64,000 nt of DNA from JABWAN01 sp041918175 (GTDB lineage Bacteria > Zhuqueibacterota > Zhuqueibacteria > Zhuqueibacterales > Zhuqueibacteraceae), in contig JAYRWE010000062.1 in NCBI GenBank assembly GCA_041918175.1, forward strand, positions 124,001 to 188,000, in the 5' to 3' direction. This document shows positions 44,133 to 52,428 of this stretch, piece by piece. A program made the translations under genes and the position numbers. How positions within the stretch are numbered: the first letter of the stretch is position 1; every line of letters begins with the position of its first letter. Below the pieces are notes generated by a model, which did not search any database, was not told the origin of the DNA, and saw only the letters and a program-made list of their open reading frames with translations.

Positions 44133-44205
44133 GAAGACAGAAAAATGGAGGGCAGAAAGATTGAAAGCGGCAGTTATTTTTCTGTCCTCCATCTTTCTGT
44201 CTTTC
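44133..44205. repeat. MITE-like repeat family R2, copy 5 (short form)
   Basis: GAAGACAGAAAAATGGAGGG at the left and CCTCCATCTTTCTGTCTTTC at the right, with AAAGCGGCAGTT between the arms. The arms pair almost completely. It overlaps the 3' end of the small minus-strand gene at 44174-44401. Confidence 0.85.
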
Positions 44206-44401
44206 GGCTTTTGAACAAGCCTTCGCGTTTGGTCACTCTACCCGCGCGATGATCTTTTTCCGAGTCGCGCAGCAGTTTGAGAAAATCTTTGCGGAAGAAA
44301 CCGAACGTGTTGCAGAAGCGTTCGAACTCCTCGCGGTTGATTTCAATGCGAATCTTTCCATTGGCAACGCGCTGAACTTGGGCTTTGAGTTTTGTTGCCA
44401 T
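44174..44401 (-). CDS. Small antitoxin-like protein with a repeat-derived C-terminus
   Basis: 75 aa from ATG 44401, with AAGGG upstream. The N-terminus MATKLKAQVQRVANGKIRIEI is beta-rich in the manner of AbrB/RelB-like antitoxins and is followed by a helical stretch EEFERFCNTFGFFRKDFLKLL. The last ~10 residues (RKTERWRTEK) and the stop codon are provided by repeat R2 copy 5, so the original C-terminus has been replaced. No toxin gene adjoins it. The partner may be lost, or the protein may be a stand-alone regulator. Confidence 0.6.
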   Translation of the reverse strand: MATKLKAQVQRVANGKIRIEINREEFERFCNTFGFFRKDFLKLLRDSEKDHRAGRVTKREGLFKSRKTERWRTEK

Positions 44402-44496
44402 AAAAACCCTTTTTGATTTGTGTTTTCTTGGCAAAACTATAGTGAACTCTTTTCGAAGAAGCAACGAGCAATTTTGAGAAGTAAAGGAGATCAATC

Positions 44497-45888
44497 ATGT
44501 CTAAACTCCTCATTCGCGGCGGTGAAATTCTCACCGGCACGGAGCGCTATCGCGGCGATGTGTATTGCGAAGACGGCGTGATTCGCGCGATTGGCGATAA
44601 ACTCGATGCGCCCAGCGGCGCTGAAATAGTTGACGCGGGCAATCAACTCGTTATGCCCGGCGGACTCGATCCGCACGTTCACATGGCGCTGTCGTTCATG
44701 GGCACAGTGAGTGCGGATGATTTCGAATCGGGCATGATTGCCGGCCTCTGCGGCGGCGTGACTTCGATTATCGACTTTTGCATTCCCAATCCGAATCAGT
44801 CGCTGCTCGATGCGCTCAAAGAATGGGATGAGAAAGCGAAGATCGCGGTTGCGGACTATTCGTATCACATGGCGATCACGTGGTGGAGCGAGCAAGTTGC
44901 GAAGGAGATGGAGATCGTTGCGCGCGATCGCGGCATCACCAGCTTTAAACATTTCATGGCCTACAAAGGCGCATTGATGTTGAATGACGATCAAACATAT
45001 CACAGCTTCTCGCGCATCAAAGAGTTGGGCTGCATGGCTACGATTCATGCGGAGAATGGCGACGTGGTGTGGAATCTCCAACGCAAGTTGCTCGCCGAAG
45101 GCAAAACCGGCCCGCAGTATCATGCCGCTTCGCGCCCGCCTGAGGTGGAAGGCGAGGCCACGAATCGCATCATTCGCCTCGCGGAGATCGTGGGCATTCC
45201 GGTTTATATCGTACACATGTCGTGCAAAGCCGCGCTCGATGCGGTGATTGCCGCTCGCTTGCGCGGACAGCGGCATGTGTTTGCCGAGTCGTTGATCAAT
45301 CATCTCTTGTTGGATGACAGCGTGTATCAAAAACCGAACTTCGAAGCCGCAGCGTATGTGATGAGCCCGCCGTTTCGCCCCAAGGGCAATCCGGAAGCGT
45401 TGTGGGATGGCATCAAAGCTGGCATGATTCAAACAACCGGCACGGATCATTGCGCGTTCACGATGGCGCAGAAGGCCATGGGCAAAGATAATTTTACGAT
45501 GATTCCCAACGGCTGCGCCGCGATTGAAGATCGTATGAGTTTGTTGTGGCATCATGGCGTGAGCGCGGGCCACATCAGTGCGCACGAGTTTGTGAATCTC
45601 TTCACGACCAATGCGTGCCGCATCTTCGGCATGTATCCGCGCAAGGGCGCGATTGCCATCGGCTCCGATGCGGACATTGTCGTGTTCGATACGCAGAAGC
45701 CACGCACGATCAGCGCGAAGACGCAGCATCACAAAATTGATCGCAGCATCTTCGAAGGCTTTGAAGTCACCGGCTGCCCAACGCATGTGGTTGCGAATGG
45801 CAAGCTAATTTATAAAGACGGCGACGTGCGCGCGCAAAGAGGCGCAGGGAGATTTATTCCACGCAAGAGATTCAGCGAGAGTATGTGA
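44497..45888 (+). CDS. hydA: Dihydropyrimidinase (D-hydantoinase)
   Basis: 463 aa, family-typical. Amidohydrolase motifs: DPHVHM at 58-63 with the first zinc ligands His60 and His62; the carboxylated Lys157 in FMAYKGALM; TIHAENGD with a further His; GTDHCAFT with the catalytic Asp. It hydrolyses 5,6-dihydrouracil or dihydrothymine to N-carbamoyl-beta-alanine (or the methyl analogue), the second step of reductive pyrimidine breakdown. AAAGGAGA lies upstream of the ATG. It is the first of four pathway genes in the window, the others being preT, preA and the ureidopropionase. Confidence 0.95.
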   Translation: MSKLLIRGGEILTGTERYRGDVYCEDGVIRAIGDKLDAPSGAEIVDAGNQLVMPGGLDPHVHMALSFMGTVSADDFESGMIAGLCGGVTSIIDFCIPNPNQSLLDALKEWDEKAKIAVADYSYHMAITWWSEQVAKEMEIVARDRGITSFKHFMAYKGALMLNDDQTYHSFSRIKELGCMATIHAENGDVVWNLQRKLLAEGKTGPQYHAASRPPEVEGEATNRIIRLAEIVGIPVYIVHMSCKAALDAVIAARLRGQRHVFAESLINHLLLDDSVYQKPNFEAAAYVMSPPFRPKGNPEALWDGIKAGMIQTTGTDHCAFTMAQKAMGKDNFTMIPNGCAAIEDRMSLLWHHGVSAGHISAHEFVNLFTTNACRIFGMYPRKGAIAIGSDADIVVFDTQKPRTISAKTQHHKIDRSIFEGFEVTGCPTHVVANGKLIYKDGDVRAQRGAGRFIPRKRFSESM

Positions 45889-45971
45889 TGAGCAATGCAC
45901 AGAGTCTTCCTTAGCAAAACCGGCGTCGGGCTTTTGTGCATGATCGGCTCTCAACTCGTTAGAGGTGAGTT

Positions 45972-47096
45972 ATGGCAAGCGAAAAAATTGAGGTTTTCGT
46001 TTTAATGCCATTTGGCATGCGCAATGAATATCAAGGTGGAAGCCTTGAATCGGATTATGTTTTTGATGAGATCATCAAACCGGGCGTCATTGATGCCCTT
46101 GGTGAGAGTCATCAAATCGTTCGGGAAGTCGATGAAAGCAAACCGGGTTCAATCACCATCTCGATTGTAAGGCGAATTGCTTCCGCGCAAGTCGTGGTGG
46201 TCGACATTACGGGATGGAACCCCAATGTCTTTCTCGAACTCGGCATTCGTTACGCTCTTCGCAATCGCGTCACCGTTGTTATCGCGCAGGAAGACACGCA
46301 GCTTCCCTTCGACATTGCCGCTTATCGAGTCGTGAACTATAACCGCTTTCGACCTCGCGAAGGCCGCGCCAAGATCGCGGATTGCATCAAGCGCGGCTTG
46401 CAGGACGAACTCGGCTCGGACAGCATTGTTTTTGACACATTCAAAAATATTTCTGTAGAGATTCCGGGGCTGCTTAAAAGCTTCGGTGAAGAGGCTCAGG
46501 CGCAACGGCACATAATGAGTTGGGAAGAGTATATGATGCGCATCCAGCGCGTAGCGAATTGGTTGGCGCCGGCCGTTGCCGAAGGTCGTTATGTGCCTCA
46601 TGCTATGCTGGGCATTTCGAATGGCGGCCTCATCGTGGCGGATCTGCTTGGCAAGGCCGTGTTCTCCGGGAAAAATACTCCGGTGCTCGGTCTTTGGGCG
46701 CAACGTTACACCAAGAAGCACGACTACTTCGATAACCCCTATAACGAAGCGATCGTTGATGCGATTCGGCGCTCGGACGGCGGCTCAACGCCGTTTGAAA
46801 TTCTGCTTGTCGATGATCACTTTGGGAGCGGGAATACGGCGAAACAAGCCATTGACTTTCTTTATAAACATTTTGGCAGCGACACAAGCGTGCTATACAT
46901 ACCGCTCGTTTCAAGCCGGCTAGAGCACGTGAATAAGATTGAAGACTTTCTGCCCTTTGCCTATGCTAGTAAGGGGAAACATTCCTTCAATGTTACGCGA
47001 GAAGAATTTCTTGAGTTTCTTTACACCGACGCGCTTTACTTTCCTTATCTTCAAAAACAGATTAGCAAGGGGCTAGAGCAAATCAGCCGGAAGTAG
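45972..47096 (+). CDS. Nucleoside deoxyribosyltransferase-like domain fused to a phosphoribosyltransferase-like domain
   Basis: 374 aa; GAGGTGAG before the ATG. Residues ~5-130 carry the deoxyribosyltransferase/TIR-related pattern: VFVLMPFG near 9-16, a DESKPGSI stretch, VVVVDITGWNPNVFLELGIRYAL (about 74-96) and LPFDIAAYRVVNY. Residues ~185-360 are PRTase-like: ISNGGLIVADLLGKAV, and the PRPP loop ILLVDDHFGSGNTA (about 277-290). The first domain type cleaves N-glycosidic bonds of nucleotides; the second transfers or uses ribose phosphate. Such pairings occur in nucleotide-centred conflict systems, but the position between hydA and preT would also fit pyrimidine salvage. The two ideas cannot be separated from sequence alone. 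Confidence 0.75.
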   Translation: MASEKIEVFVLMPFGMRNEYQGGSLESDYVFDEIIKPGVIDALGESHQIVREVDESKPGSITISIVRRIASAQVVVVDITGWNPNVFLELGIRYALRNRVTVVIAQEDTQLPFDIAAYRVVNYNRFRPREGRAKIADCIKRGLQDELGSDSIVFDTFKNISVEIPGLLKSFGEEAQAQRHIMSWEEYMMRIQRVANWLAPAVAEGRYVPHAMLGISNGGLIVADLLGKAVFSGKNTPVLGLWAQRYTKKHDYFDNPYNEAIVDAIRRSDGGSTPFEILLVDDHFGSGNTAKQAIDFLYKHFGSDTSVLYIPLVSSRLEHVNKIEDFLPFAYASKGKHSFNVTREEFLEFLYTDALYFPYLQKQISKGLEQISRK

Positions 47097-47188
47097 ATAG
47101 TTGTCCTTCGAACGCTAGAGCGCAACCCCGAAAACGTCAAATCATTCAGCGTTGGCAATTTGAACTAATTTGAAACTTCAGAGCTCCT

Positions 47189-48520
47189 ATGTCCCTGCAA
47201 CCGACTCGCCTCAATCCCGAACAACTTGAGCAAAACTTTGCCGACCTCGCGCCGGCCTTGAGCCGCAACGAAGCGCTGCTCGAAGCTTCGCGTTGTTTGT
47301 TTTGTTATGATGCGCCGTGTACGCGCGCGTGTCCCACGCACATCGACGTTCCCAAATTCATTCGCCAAATTTTGGATCGCAACCCGCTCGGCGCGGCGCG
47401 AACGATTTTCTCCGCGAACATTTTAGGCGGTGCATGCGCGCGTGCGTGCCCCACGGAAGTGTTGTGCGAAGGCGATTGCGTGCTGCACGGTTTGAATGAA
47501 AAGCCTATTCAAATCGGATTGCTGCAGCGTTACGCCACCGATCACGCGATGGCAAAGGGCGCACAGTTTTTCGAACGCGGCGCGGCAACGGGAAAACGTG
47601 TCGCCGTTATCGGCGCAGGCCCTGCGGGACTCGCGTGCGCGCATGAGTTGATGAAACACGGTGTCGAAGCAGTGATCTTCGAAGCGAGAGATATTGCGGG
47701 TGGACTCAATGCATACGGCATTGCCGCGTATAAAATGACGACTGACTTTGCGCTGGCCGAAGTGGATTACGTGAAGCAAATCGGTTTCGAGATTCGCACA
47801 AACACACCGGTTGGAAAAGAGTTGCCCGTCATCAAGTTGCTCGCGGATTACGATGCCGTTTTTCTCGGTGTGGGATTGGGCAAGACCGCCGCGCTCGGAA
47901 TCGAAGGCGAAGAGCTTGAAGGCGTTTATGAAGCATTGGATTTCATCATGCCTACGCGCTTACAAAAAATGCAGGAGTGCGTGGTCGGTGAAAATGTGCT
48001 CGTCATTGGCGCGGGCAACACGGCGATTGATGTTGCCACCGCCGCGCGCCGCCTTGGCGCAAGCTCAGTGACAATTGTCTATCGTCGCGGTGAAAACGAA
48101 ATGCCCGCGTTTAAATATGAATATGAATTGGCCAAAGCCGACGGCGTGAATTTTCTCTGGCATACCGTGCCGCAGAAAATTGTCGGAGCGAATGGCAAAG
48201 TTGTCGGCTTGCAATGTGTGAAAGCCAAGCCGAGCGCGAAAGACGCGAAGCTCGAAATCCTCGCAGGCTCGGAGCACACACTGCCGTGCGATATGGCCGT
48301 TGCCGCACTCGGGCAAGAGCCGCTGTATGATCTCTACAAAACGATTCCCAATCTGACTATGGAAGGCAAGAAAGTCGCGGTTGATGCAAGCACGGGCGCG
48401 ACTTCAGTGAAAGGCCTCTTCGCCGGCGGCGATTGTGTGAACGGCGGTAGCGAAGTTGTCGATGCGGTGGAGATGGGGAAGATTGCGGCGCGAGGAATTG
48501 CGAAGTATTTTGGCGTGTGA
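47189..48520 (+). CDS. preT: NAD-dependent dihydropyrimidine dehydrogenase, flavoprotein subunit PreT
   Basis: 443 aa. An N-terminal Fe-S domain has Cys36, Cys39, Cys44 and Cys48 (CLFCYDAPCTRACPTHID) and GGACARACPTEVLCEGDC. Then follow an FAD-binding GAGPAGLACAHEL motif near 141-153 and an NAD-binding GAGNTAIDVATAARRLG near 273-289. It takes electrons from NADH and passes them to PreA, which reduces uracil or thymine. The gene for PreA lies 1.4 kb downstream instead of directly next to it; two toxin-antitoxin-like pairs occupy the gap. Confidence 0.94.
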   Translation: MSLQPTRLNPEQLEQNFADLAPALSRNEALLEASRCLFCYDAPCTRACPTHIDVPKFIRQILDRNPLGAARTIFSANILGGACARACPTEVLCEGDCVLHGLNEKPIQIGLLQRYATDHAMAKGAQFFERGAATGKRVAVIGAGPAGLACAHELMKHGVEAVIFEARDIAGGLNAYGIAAYKMTTDFALAEVDYVKQIGFEIRTNTPVGKELPVIKLLADYDAVFLGVGLGKTAALGIEGEELEGVYEALDFIMPTRLQKMQECVVGENVLVIGAGNTAIDVATAARRLGASSVTIVYRRGENEMPAFKYEYELAKADGVNFLWHTVPQKIVGANGKVVGLQCVKAKPSAKDAKLEILAGSEHTLPCDMAVAALGQEPLYDLYKTIPNLTMEGKKVAVDASTGATSVKGLFAGGDCVNGGSEVVDAVEMGKIAARGIAKYFGV

Positions 48521-48534
48521 GAATCGAGGTATGA

Positions 48535-48927
48535 ATGATGAACACACATCGAGTAATCCGCTCATGGCGCGAAAGCGCTGACAAAGATTGGGAAGTCGCG
48601 CAAAGCTTGTTCAAATTGAAGCATTATGCGTACTCCCTCTTCTTTTGTCATCTCGTTGTGGAGAAACTTCTCAAGGCGTTGGCTGTTCAAAAAACAAATG
48701 AACACCCGCCGACGATTCACAACTTGACGAAATTAGCGCGGTTGGCTGGCCTGAAACCTACGGTCGCGCAGCGAGAAAACTTGAAAATCATTACCGGCTT
48801 CAATATCAAGGCTCGCTATGACGACGTTAAACAGAGCTTTTATAAGCAGGCAACGCGGGATTTTGCCGGAGAATACTTGAAGATTACGAAGGAGATTTGT
48901 TCATGGCTAAAAGAAAACTTTCAATGA
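48535..48927 (+). CDS. HEPN-domain protein (probable toxin of an HEPN/MNT pair)
   Basis: 130 aa; GAGGT before ATG 48535. The sequence is helical, with the HEPN features RESADKDWEVAQSLFKLKHY, FFCHLVVEKLLKALAV, and EHPPTIHNLTKLARLAG. The RNase motif Rx4-6H of toxic HEPN proteins is not clearly recognisable; several members act as small-molecule binders instead. It overlaps by 25 bp with the MNT nucleotidyltransferase gene, the classic order of this toxin-antitoxin type, in which the MNT protein adenylylates the HEPN protein. Confidence 0.88.
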   Translation: MMNTHRVIRSWRESADKDWEVAQSLFKLKHYAYSLFFCHLVVEKLLKALAVQKTNEHPPTIHNLTKLARLAGLKPTVAQRENLKIITGFNIKARYDDVKQSFYKQATRDFAGEYLKITKEICSWLKENFQ

Positions 48928-49283
48928 AAGAAGTTCGCCATCACGCGCAATCGTATGTGGAATTACTTCAGAATGAAGCTCTTCGAATTGAGCGAGTTTT
49001 TTTGTTTGGCTCTTATGTGAAAGGAAAAGCTCATCCCTGGAGCGATATAGATGTTTGTGTGATCTCTCCGAAGTTTCGCGATCGCTGCCACGCAATAGAT
49101 TATCTCTGGCATAGATTGCGCGATGAAGACATTGATCACGGTATCGAGCCCGTCGGCTTCAATCCCAAAGATTTTGTCGATGAAGATCCGCTGGCGTGGG
49201 AGATCAAGCGCACGGGAATCGAGATTTGGCCGAAAGGAGGCAAGAAGTTTGTGTCACGCGCTAGCATGAAAAAGAAAAAATGA
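48903..49283 (+). CDS. MNT nucleotidyltransferase-domain protein (probable antitoxin)
   Basis: 126 aa from ATG 48903, with AAGGAGAT upstream. The minimal nucleotidyltransferase motif is FLFGSYVKGKAHPWSDIDVC (about 33-52), G-S followed by D-x-D, the metal-binding site for AMP transfer. The C-terminus is Lys-rich. Together with the HEPN gene it forms a compact two-gene module placed between preT and preA. Confidence 0.9.
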   Translation: MAKRKLSMKEVRHHAQSYVELLQNEALRIERVFLFGSYVKGKAHPWSDIDVCVISPKFRDRCHAIDYLWHRLRDEDIDHGIEPVGFNPKDFVDEDPLAWEIKRTGIEIWPKGGKKFVSRASMKKKK

Positions 49284-49334
49284 GGCCATTGGTTTTCAAT
49301 GCAAAAGGCTTTGCCCTCAAATGGAAGCCGTTTT

Positions 49335-49670
49335 ATGATCTTCGACAAAGTTATTGCTACGATTACATCTCATAATGGAATCCCCATTCGCCTAACGAGG
49401 AAGCAATGGCTTCATATTATCGAGTCTCATGACTACATGGCCGGCAACCGTGATAAAATTCTCGAAGCCATTCATGAGCCGGATTATATCGTTGCAGGTG
49501 ACGGAGGCGAACTCATTGCGCTCAAGCATTATTCAAAAACCAATATCTCAGAAAAATTCTGCGCGGTGATATACAGGGAATTGGACTTCGATGGATTTGT
49601 CATCACCGCGTTTCTGACTTCAAAGCCTGAAAAAATTCTTGTCAAAGGAATCTTATGGAAACGAGTTTAG
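49335..49670 (+). CDS. BECR-fold RNase-like protein (PBECR type), probable toxin
   Basis: 111 aa from ATG 49335. The run RLTRKQWLHIIESHDYM (about 18-34), AIHEPDYIVAGDGGELIALKHY and the end FVITAFLTSKPEKIL match the pattern of small barnase/EndoU/ColicinE5/RelE-like (BECR) proteins, where the WxHIxxxH motif is probably catalytic. The stop overlaps by 16 bp with a DUF2283 gene, a usual partner. An upstream ATG at 49299 has no Shine-Dalgarno. Confidence 0.7.
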   Translation: MIFDKVIATITSHNGIPIRLTRKQWLHIIESHDYMAGNRDKILEAIHEPDYIVAGDGGELIALKHYSKTNISEKFCAVIYRELDFDGFVITAFLTSKPEKILVKGILWKRV

Positions 49671-49885
49671 CAATCGATCCTACCAGCATTCCACATTTAC
49701 TGAAAATCAAGAAGTGGCCATATTGGGTGGACTATGATGAAGACACGGATACGCTCTATCTGAGTTTTCGCAAACCACAGGCTGCCAACGACAGCGTGAT
49801 GGAAGAAAGTCTTATTTATCATTACGACGACAAAGAATTGGTCGGAGTCACGATTCTACACGCATCAGAATTTTCACTCTCATGA
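49655..49885 (+). CDS. DUF2283-family protein, probable antitoxin
   Basis: 76 aa. It holds the DUF2283 core: VDYDEDTDTLYLSFRKPQAANDSVMEE (about 25-51, partial) and ELVGVTILHASEF. DUF2283 proteins are small, acidic and often encoded next to toxins of the BECR or HigB type. The overlap with the upstream gene indicates co-translation. preA begins nine bases after its stop. Confidence 0.85.
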   Translation: METSLAIDPTSIPHLLKIKKWPYWVDYDEDTDTLYLSFRKPQAANDSVMEESLIYHYDDKELVGVTILHASEFSLS

Positions 49886-49894
49886 GGTATCACT

Positions 49895-51190
49895 ATGCCC
49901 GATCTGTCCATAAACTTCTGCGGCATCAAATCTCCCAATCCGTTTTGGCTCGCTTCCGCGCCGCCGACGAACAGTGGCTATCAAATCGCCCGCGCGTTTG
50001 ACGCGGGTTGGGGCGGCGCCGTGTGGAAAACCATTGGCGAGACCATCGTCAACGTGAGCAGCCGTTACTCTGCAGTGCATTATGCCAATCAAAAAGTGAT
50101 GGGTTTGAACAATATCGAACTCATCACAGACCGCTCGCTCGAAGAAAATTTGCGCGAGATTCGCGACATTAAAAAGCGTTATCCCAACAACGCGCTCATC
50201 GTTTCGTTAATGGTCGAATCGAAACGCGAAACGTGGCATGATCTCGTCAAACGCACGGAAGACACGGGCTGCGACGGGCTCGAACTCAACTTCGGTTGTC
50301 CCCATGGCATGAGCGAGCGCGGCATGGGTTCCGCGGTCGGACAAGTTCCCGACTATGCTTGTCAAATCACGGAGTGGGTGAAAGAGGTTGCGACCACGCC
50401 GGTGATGATCAAGCTCACGCCGAACATCACGGACATTCGCTATATCGCGCGCGCCGCGGTTCGCGGCGGCGCGGATGCGCTCTCGATGATCAACACCATC
50501 AACTCGATAACGAGCGTCGATCTCGATACGCTCGTGCCTCGTCCGGCGGTGCGCGGCCTCACTTCGCACGGCGGCTATTGCGGGCCGGCAGTGAAACCCA
50601 TCGCGCTCAACATGGTGCATTCAGTGGCGGCGGATGCGGACATGCCGCGACGTGTGCCGATTAGCGGCATTGGCGGCATTCAAAGTTGGAGCGATGCGAC
50701 CGAGTTTATGTTGCTCGGCGCGACCAGCGTGCAGGTTTGCACCGCGGTGATGCACTACGGCTTTCGCATCGTCGAAGGCATGATCGAAGGCATGGAAAAT
50801 TGGATGCGCGAAAAAGGTTTTGCGACGACGACGGACTTCATCGGCAAGTCAGTGCAGCGCGTGACCGATTGGGGCAATCTTGATTTGAATTACGTCATCA
50901 AAGCGAACATCGATCAACAAACGTGCATTCATTGCGGCTTGTGCTATATTGCCTGCGAAGACGGCTGTCATCAAAGTATTCGCATGGAGCAACGCAATGG
51001 CGCAAACTTTTTTGAAGTGAAAGAAGAAAGCTGCGTGGGTTGCAATATGTGCAGCATCGTGTGTCCGGTGGAAGGCTGCATCACGATGGTCGATAAGACC
51101 AACGGCAAGCCGGAGATGTCGTGGAATCAATATCAAAAATTGCTGTCCGAAGGGAAGATCGCGCCGATTCAGCCGCCGGTACACGCTTAA
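49895..51190 (+). CDS. preA: NAD-dependent dihydropyrimidine dehydrogenase, catalytic subunit PreA
   Basis: 431 aa. FMN-binding barrel of the dihydroorotate-dehydrogenase type: NPFWLASAPPTNSGYQIARAF near 16-36, LELNFGCPHGM, MIKLTPNITD, ISGIGGIQSW. The C-terminus has two 4Fe-4S clusters, CIHCGLCYIACEDGC and CVGCNMCSIVCPVEGC. With PreT it reduces uracil and thymine to dihydropyrimidines in the first step of the pathway. The spacing to the DUF2283 gene is nine bases, so it could be cotranscribed with the toxin-antitoxin genes. Confidence 0.95.
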   Translation: MPDLSINFCGIKSPNPFWLASAPPTNSGYQIARAFDAGWGGAVWKTIGETIVNVSSRYSAVHYANQKVMGLNNIELITDRSLEENLREIRDIKKRYPNNALIVSLMVESKRETWHDLVKRTEDTGCDGLELNFGCPHGMSERGMGSAVGQVPDYACQITEWVKEVATTPVMIKLTPNITDIRYIARAAVRGGADALSMINTINSITSVDLDTLVPRPAVRGLTSHGGYCGPAVKPIALNMVHSVAADADMPRRVPISGIGGIQSWSDATEFMLLGATSVQVCTAVMHYGFRIVEGMIEGMENWMREKGFATTTDFIGKSVQRVTDWGNLDLNYVIKANIDQQTCIHCGLCYIACEDGCHQSIRMEQRNGANFFEVKEESCVGCNMCSIVCPVEGCITMVDKTNGKPEMSWNQYQKLLSEGKIAPIQPPVHA

Positions 51191-51248
51191 GGCAAGGAGC
51201 CAAAAAAGAAAAAGAGCCAATGAGCCAAAAAAGGATTGAGGAGATTGA

Positions 51249-51758
51249 ATGAATCGTCAAAAGATCGCAATGACGTTGGAAGTTTTGGAGAGCAGTCGCA
51301 AACCGCTCTTTTTGGTGTTGGAAGGAATTGCGCCGGAGCAGTTGAATTGGAAGCCCGCGCCGGAGTCGCGCAGCATCGGTGAGATCATGCGGCATTTGAT
51401 TCGCGTGGATGCATGGTATTTGAAACGCCTCGGCGTGACGCCGGTGGTGAGCGATGCGAAGTCCGGAACGCGCGAGGAGTTTGTCGAGAATATGCAGAAG
51501 ATTCAGCAGCAGATTAAAGAAGTCGTGGCCGCCTGCGCGAGCGATGACGAATTGCACGTTGAGCGCGTTTCGCTCGACGGAAAGGATAAAGAAAAACTCG
51601 GCGTCGCGGTGATTCACATTGCGCAGCACTATCTTTATCATCTTGCGCAGATCATTTACCTGCGCCGCGGCCAAGATCGCAATTGGCCTTCGCCGAATAA
51701 AGAGTGGGAGGAGGCAACGTATGTTATCGGAGATCACTTGCTCGATTTGAAAGCATAA
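51249..51758 (+). CDS. DinB-family (YfiT-like) four-helix protein
   Basis: 169 aa. The putative metal ligands are His in EIMRHLIRVDAWYL (near 41-54) and the HIAQHYLYHLAQIIYLRRGQD stretch (near 123-143). LNWKPAPESRSIGEI is the usual motif between helices 1 and 2. DinB/YfiT proteins bind a metal ion and often transfer low-molecular-weight thiols or act on small ligands; the exact role is not predictable. It follows preA by 58 bp and may belong to the same transcript. Confidence 0.88.
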   Translation: MNRQKIAMTLEVLESSRKPLFLVLEGIAPEQLNWKPAPESRSIGEIMRHLIRVDAWYLKRLGVTPVVSDAKSGTREEFVENMQKIQQQIKEVVAACASDDELHVERVSLDGKDKEKLGVAVIHIAQHYLYHLAQIIYLRRGQDRNWPSPNKEWEEATYVIGDHLLDLKA

Positions 51759-51801
51759 ACGCATGACAAGGAGCGATTGAATAAATCCGGAAGGTAATTT
51801 T

Positions 51802-52428
51802 GTGACTTCTCTATTTGTACAACCTGCAAAACCTGTTTCGCGGGCCATTGCGGAAAAGATCAAGAAGCTCGTTCAAGTAGCGAATGAACTTCCAGCGAGC
51901 AGAGGTTTCAACATAACTCGCTTGACGGTCATCAAAAGTTTGTGCAAGGAGATTGAAACCGCCTCCTCTTTTGTGATGTATCTATCCCAATTAACCAAAG
52001 AGAGAATGGACAAAGAAAAAAGGCCTGATTACATTCCTAAAAATAAATGGCTGCAACATAAAGAATTAGTCAATGAAGCGGTTTTAATGATGGGCGACTA
52101 TGTCGTTCAACGGAAAACCGAAGGTCGCAAAACTGCTGTGCAAGAAACCCTGTCTCGAATGAGACAATTGCAAAATGAGTATAGAAGGCACAAGTGGGGG
52201 CACGTTCGTATTATTGAAAGCTCGGAGACTCTGTTGGTTGAAAAGGCGCTGGAATGCATTCTCTCCGAGAGTGAGTGCTCGTTTTGGGCTTATCAAGTAG
52301 CGCGAGAGTACGCGGAGAGATATAATTCCTCGTATGGCACAGGCTTGATTCCGGAATCAGCGCCATTTATGAATGATATCGTGGCTTTTTGGATTCGGTA
52401 TTACGGCCTTGATCTCGCAAAGTTGTGA
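51802..52428 (+). CDS. Hypothetical protein, predominantly helical
   Basis: 208 aa. GTG start at 51802, preceded by GGAAGG. I do not recognise a family. It is rich in Lys, Glu and Arg, without membrane segments or cysteine clusters, and probably all-helical (KIKKLVQVANELPAS, RMRQLQNEYRRHKWGHV, ECSFWAYQVAREYAERYN). Its GTGA overlap links it to the first Uma2 gene. Base use is A/T-richer than in the surrounding catabolic genes. Confidence 0.65.
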   Translation: MTSLFVQPAKPVSRAIAEKIKKLVQVANELPASRGFNITRLTVIKSLCKEIETASSFVMYLSQLTKERMDKEKRPDYIPKNKWLQHKELVNEAVLMMGDYVVQRKTEGRKTAVQETLSRMRQLQNEYRRHKWGHVRIIESSETLLVEKALECILSESECSFWAYQVAREYAERYNSSYGTGLIPESAPFMNDIVAFWIRYYGLDLAKL

